Virus record (IMG/VR): IMGVR_UViG_3300009152_000039
Span: 1-64,000 of that record
Origin: a virus
DNA: 64,000 nt
Reading direction: 5' to 3' (one strand)
Shown here piece by piece: positions 60,867 through 64,000 of the stretch. How positions within the stretch are numbered: position 1 is the first letter of the stretch; each line of letters opens with the position of its first letter. The position numbers were made by a program, and so were the translations under genes. A model generated the notes under the pieces. It made no database searches. It saw nothing but the letters and a program-made list of their open reading frames with translations, and had not been told where the DNA came from.

Positions 60867-62541
60867 AAGTGAGATATATCTAGGCAATAAAAATCTTAAA
60901 CGTGCTAATGTACCAATTGAATTTACAAAAGAACAGATTCAAGAATACGTAAAGTGTGCAAGAGACCAGTTGTATTTTATTGAAAAGTATGTTAAAATAG
61001 TCAACGTTGACAGAGGACTTATATCCTTTGATCCTTACGAATATCAAAAAGACATTGTAAGACTGTTTGAGAGAGAGCGTTTTGTTATATGTAAGATGCC
61101 GCGTCAGGTTGGTAAGACCACCATTGTTGTAGGCATCATATTGCATGCTGCTTTGTTTAACGAGAACTATCGTATTGCTATTCTTGCTAATAAAGAGAAG
61201 CAAGCACATGAGATATTATCCAGAATTCAGTTAGCTTATGAGCACCTTCCTAAATGGTTACAGCAAGGTGTTATTGAATGGAATAAAGGTAGTATTGAGT
61301 TGGAGAATGGATCAAAGATCCAAGCGGAACCAACAGGATCTTCAGCAATTCGTGGTACGTCTCAGAACCTTGTATATCTAGATGAGTTTGCTTTTGTACC
61401 CAACAACATACAAGAGAGCTTCTTTTCTTCTGTTTACCCTACTATTTCGTCCGGTACAACGACAAAGGTGTTGATAACATCAACTCCTAATGGATTGAAT
61501 CTATTCTACAAGCTGTGGATTGATAGTGAAAACGATCGCAATTCCTACAAGAGAATTGATGTTCATTGGTCAGATGTTCCAGGTAGAGATGAGAAGTGGA
61601 AAGAAGAGACTATTAGGAATACGTCTAAAGAACAGTTTAGACAAGAGTTTGAGTGTGAATTCCTTGGTTCGTCTAACACCCTCATCTCACCGGAAGTGCT
61701 AAGAAGGTTGGTGTTCCACCCTCCAATACATCAGAATGAATTCCTTAAAGTATATACTGAACCTCTACAAGGTAGATTATACATCATGTCGGTGGATGTG
61801 TCAAGAGGTTTAGGTGGAGATTATTCAGCTTTTATTATTTGGGATATAACTGAAGCACCATATAAGACAGTAGCTGTCTACAAAAACAATAACATATCAC
61901 CGTTAATGTTTCCGGAAGTAATATATTCAGCATGCAAAAGATACAATTATTGCTATGCTTTAATAGAAACAAATGATCTTGGTCAGCAAGTTGCTGATAT
62001 CCTTCACGAAGAGCTTGAGTATGAAAACATTATTTATACTCAAAAGACTACAAAAGGTGCAGTAGAAATATCACAAGGATTTAAAGCTGGTGCAGTCAAA
62101 GGTGTAAGAACTACCAAAGCAACTAAGAAAGTTGGCTGCAATAACTTCAAAGCATTAGTAGAGAATGATAAGGTTGAGTTGGTAGATATAGATCTTATAT
62201 CTGAGTTGTATAGATTTGTCAGCAATGGTAATACGTATGAGGCTGAAGATGGAAATGATGACTTGGCTATGTGTGGGGTACTGTTTGGCTGGATGATGAC
62301 GCAAAGCTTTATTAAAGAGATAACCAACCTAGACATACGTCAGCGAATATTACTACAGCAGCAAAATGCAATAAATGATGAACTTCTTCCTTTTGGCATA
62401 ATAGAAGATGGCCATCCAGAATTAGAGGAGCTTCCCTTAACTAGGGATCTACTTCAACAGATGCTTTTTCCTAATGAAAAAACAAAAGAATACATGGAAA
62501 AGCTTCAAGAATATGCCGCAGATAAACAATATTATAAATAG
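60859..62541 (+). CDS. gp17: gp17-like large terminase subunit (560 aa)
   Basis: Overlaps gp16 by 8 nt. N-terminal ATPase: adenine/Q motif region YEYQKDIVRLFERERFVICK, Walker A PRQVGKTT (about 77-84), Walker B LVYLDEFAFV (about 171-180), coupling motif TSTPNGLN. C-terminal RNase H-like nuclease: MSVDVSRGLGGDYSAF (catalytic Asp), ALIETNDLGQQVADIL, GNDDLAMCGVLFGWM (further acidic residues). T4 gp17 is 610 aa; all motor and nuclease motifs are present. Confidence 0.96.
   Translation: MSKSEIYLGNKNLKRANVPIEFTKEQIQEYVKCARDQLYFIEKYVKIVNVDRGLISFDPYEYQKDIVRLFERERFVICKMPRQVGKTTIVVGIILHAALFNENYRIAILANKEKQAHEILSRIQLAYEHLPKWLQQGVIEWNKGSIELENGSKIQAEPTGSSAIRGTSQNLVYLDEFAFVPNNIQESFFSSVYPTISSGTTTKVLITSTPNGLNLFYKLWIDSENDRNSYKRIDVHWSDVPGRDEKWKEETIRNTSKEQFRQEFECEFLGSSNTLISPEVLRRLVFHPPIHQNEFLKVYTEPLQGRLYIMSVDVSRGLGGDYSAFIIWDITEAPYKTVAVYKNNNISPLMFPEVIYSACKRYNYCYALIETNDLGQQVADILHEELEYENIIYTQKTTKGAVEISQGFKAGAVKGVRTTKATKKVGCNNFKALVENDKVELVDIDLISELYRFVSNGNTYEAEDGNDDLAMCGVLFGWMMTQSFIKEITNLDIRQRILLQQQNAINDELLPFGIIEDGHPELEELPLTRDLLQQMLFPNEKTKEYMEKLQEYAADKQYYK
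62533..62540 (+). promoter_or_regulatory. T4-type late promoter (TATAAATA)
   Basis: Perfect TATAAATA across the end of gp17, 30 nt before the gp18 ATG, followed by AGGAG (62560-62564). Confidence 0.88.
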
Positions 62542-62570
62542 AAAGAAACTCTAGTCTTTAGGAGAACAAA

Positions 62571-64000
62571 ATGGCATTTCAAGTTAGTCCTGGCGTAAAC
62601 GTTTCTGAAATTGACTTAACCACAGTTGTACCTGCCGTATCCACATCGGTTGGTGCTGTTGCTGGTGTCTTTAAGTGGGGTCCTGTTGGTCAAAGAACCC
62701 TTGTCAGCTCAGAAATTGAATTGGTATCCAAGTTTGGTAAACCAACAAATCACAATCCCGAAACATTCTTTACAGCTGCAAACTTCTTAGCATATGGTAA
62801 TGCTTTGTATGTTGCAAGAGCTGGCAACACAGTACCTAATACTGCTTTTGCAAACTGTACAACAGCAAATAATAGCGCTAATATTACTGTAGTTAGTACT
62901 ACAAGTATTCAAGCGGGTATGAAAATTAATGGCTTAACAACTATACCCGACAGTACATTAGTTGCATCAGTTACTAACTCTACATCTTTTGTTGCTGCCG
63001 TAGCTGCTAACGGTGTAGCATCAGCTGTAAACACTTATTTCTACAGCTCCAATTCAGTTCTCAGTGCTATTGCAAATGTTGGTTCTGTTGTTAACTTTGC
63101 TGCAACAAGTACTGTTAAAAATAGTAATACATACGAACAACTAACGTTTAGCGATACTGATCTTCTGTACATAGCTCGTTGGCCAGGTGATCTTGGTAAC
63201 TCGTTGAAAATTTCTGTATGTGACAGTGTAAATGCGTATAGTAAAACAATTGGATTGAATATAGGTATAAATGCAACAGCAACATTTATAACTTCAAACT
63301 CAAGTTTGCAAACTGCTAATCTCAACACTGTTTCAATGAGTTTAGCTGTTGGAAATAATCAACTCACTTTCTTTACATCTAATACATCTTTTGGTTCTAA
63401 TACAGAAGCTAATACTGCAATGGCTGCTATGCTAGCACTCTTTCAACTTAATGATATTATTGAAGTTGGTAATACCTCCATTGGTAAGCAATACTTAAAG
63501 ATTACAAGTCTTCCAGCGGCAATGGGAACAAATTCGAGCTTTTCTAACTCAACTGCTAAATTCTTTACATTGACTTTAGATAATCAACTGCAACTAGCAG
63601 CTAACGTGAATGCTAATACATTTTTAGCAACAAATACTTTCACAAAATACTGGGAGTATTTCAACGTGGTTGATAAAGCTCCAGGAGTCTCTAGTTACCA
63701 AGCTTCGCAAGGTAATACTTCGGCTGTAGATGAGATTCATGTAGTGGTTGCTGATGAAGATGGTAAATTCTCTGGTGTTCCAGGTACAGTGCTGGAAGTG
63801 TACAGAGGTCTATCACGTGCAACTGATGCAAAAACAACAGATGGAACTGGTAACTACTATAAAACAGTAATTAATGAAAGTAGCCAGTATATTTGGTGGG
63901 CAAACCATAGATCAGGTGTGCCTGGAAATACAGCATTAAATATTGCTTCTGTGGATACTAATCCTCTATCAACATCCTTTAGTCTTGGTCAAGATGGGGA
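62571..64000 (+). CDS. gp18: gp18 tail-sheath protein, C-terminus outside window
   Basis: ATG 62571 with TTAGGAG upstream, open to the right edge (at least 476 codons). MAFQVSPGVNVSEIDLTTVV, SVGAVAGVFKWGPVGQRTLV and TFFTAANFLAYGNALYVARA are the sheath N-terminus. An inserted beta segment at about 92-147 (NITVVSTTSIQAGMKINGLT) separates it from LLYIARWPGDLGNSLKISV. Forms the contractile sheath around the tube. Has its own late promoter, as expected for a high-copy structural protein. Confidence 0.95.
   Translation, partial: MAFQVSPGVNVSEIDLTTVVPAVSTSVGAVAGVFKWGPVGQRTLVSSEIELVSKFGKPTNHNPETFFTAANFLAYGNALYVARAGNTVPNTAFANCTTANNSANITVVSTTSIQAGMKINGLTTIPDSTLVASVTNSTSFVAAVAANGVASAVNTYFYSSNSVLSAIANVGSVVNFAATSTVKNSNTYEQLTFSDTDLLYIARWPGDLGNSLKISVCDSVNAYSKTIGLNIGINATATFITSNSSLQTANLNTVSMSLAVGNNQLTFFTSNTSFGSNTEANTAMAAMLALFQLNDIIEVGNTSIGKQYLKITSLPAAMGTNSSFSNSTAKFFTLTLDNQLQLAANVNANTFLATNTFTKYWEYFNVVDKAPGVSSYQASQGNTSAVDEIHVVVADEDGKFSGVPGTVLEVYRGLSRATDAKTTDGTGNYYKTVINESSQYIWWANHRSGVPGNTALNIASVDTNPLSTSFSLGQDG

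Overview
This window is a stretch of a T4-superfamily tailed phage (contractile-tail myovirus) genome, roughly 40% G+C. It carries recognisable T4-type late genes: gp33-gp59-gp32, gp26, gp54, gp4, gp48, gp53, gp27, gp5, PAAR tip, gp25, gp6, gp7, gp8, gp13, gp14, gp15, gp16, gp17 and gp18. The long fibre-like repeat proteins and a DUF4815-type giant protein resemble marine and freshwater T4-like phages (cyanophage, rhizobial-phage and methylophage types) more than coliphage T4. The host cannot be read directly. A phage-borne pqqA of the beta/gammaproteobacterial type, next to a circularly permuted (two-piece) tmRNA gene whose tag ends in ALAA, points to an aquatic alpha- or betaproteobacterium, possibly a methylotroph. 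That host guess is inference.

Layout. (1) 1-10.6 kb: a plus-strand early-type region of about 40 small, tightly overlapping genes, mostly unknown. It includes an AAA+ ATPase, a SWIM zinc-finger protein, an MbcA/ParS/Xre-like antitoxin-domain protein, an LMW/COG4551-type phosphatase and a small paralogous HFG family. It is punctuated by near-identical sigma70-like promoter cassettes (TTGACT-17-GATAAT followed by a shared leader and RBS). (2) 10.6-13.4 kb: a late-promoter glycine-rich adhesin, a DUF932 protein, then pqqA followed within about 10 nt by a permuted ssrA gene with a highly structured intervening segment. (3) 13.4-15.9 kb: a SleB-type cell-wall hydrolase and the late-transcription/replication set gp33, gp59, gp32. 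(4) 15.9-21.1 kb, minus strand: gp4, an unknown, gp54, gp26, a gp51-like frame reached by a probable -1 frameshift, and a tape-measure protein with a muramidase-like domain. (5) 21.1-40.5 kb, plus strand: the baseplate cluster. (6) 40.4-58.1 kb: six or more fibre/adhesin genes built from nearly identical repeated modules, one broken by a 1-nt frameshift. (7) 58.2-64.0 kb: neck, packaging and tail-sheath genes.

How it works together: early genes fire from host-like promoters; gp33 (with a sigma55 outside the window) should activate TATAAATA late promoters seen before the adhesin, the lysin and gp18. gp59 loads the helicase on gp32-coated DNA, gp16/17 package heads, gp4/13/14/15 finish head and tail, and the baseplate and repeat-rich fibres mediate host recognition. 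The most unusual locus is pqqA-ssrA (12.87-13.37 kb). The best mechanistic finding elsewhere is the gp26/gp51 frameshift directly upstream of the tape-measure gene.
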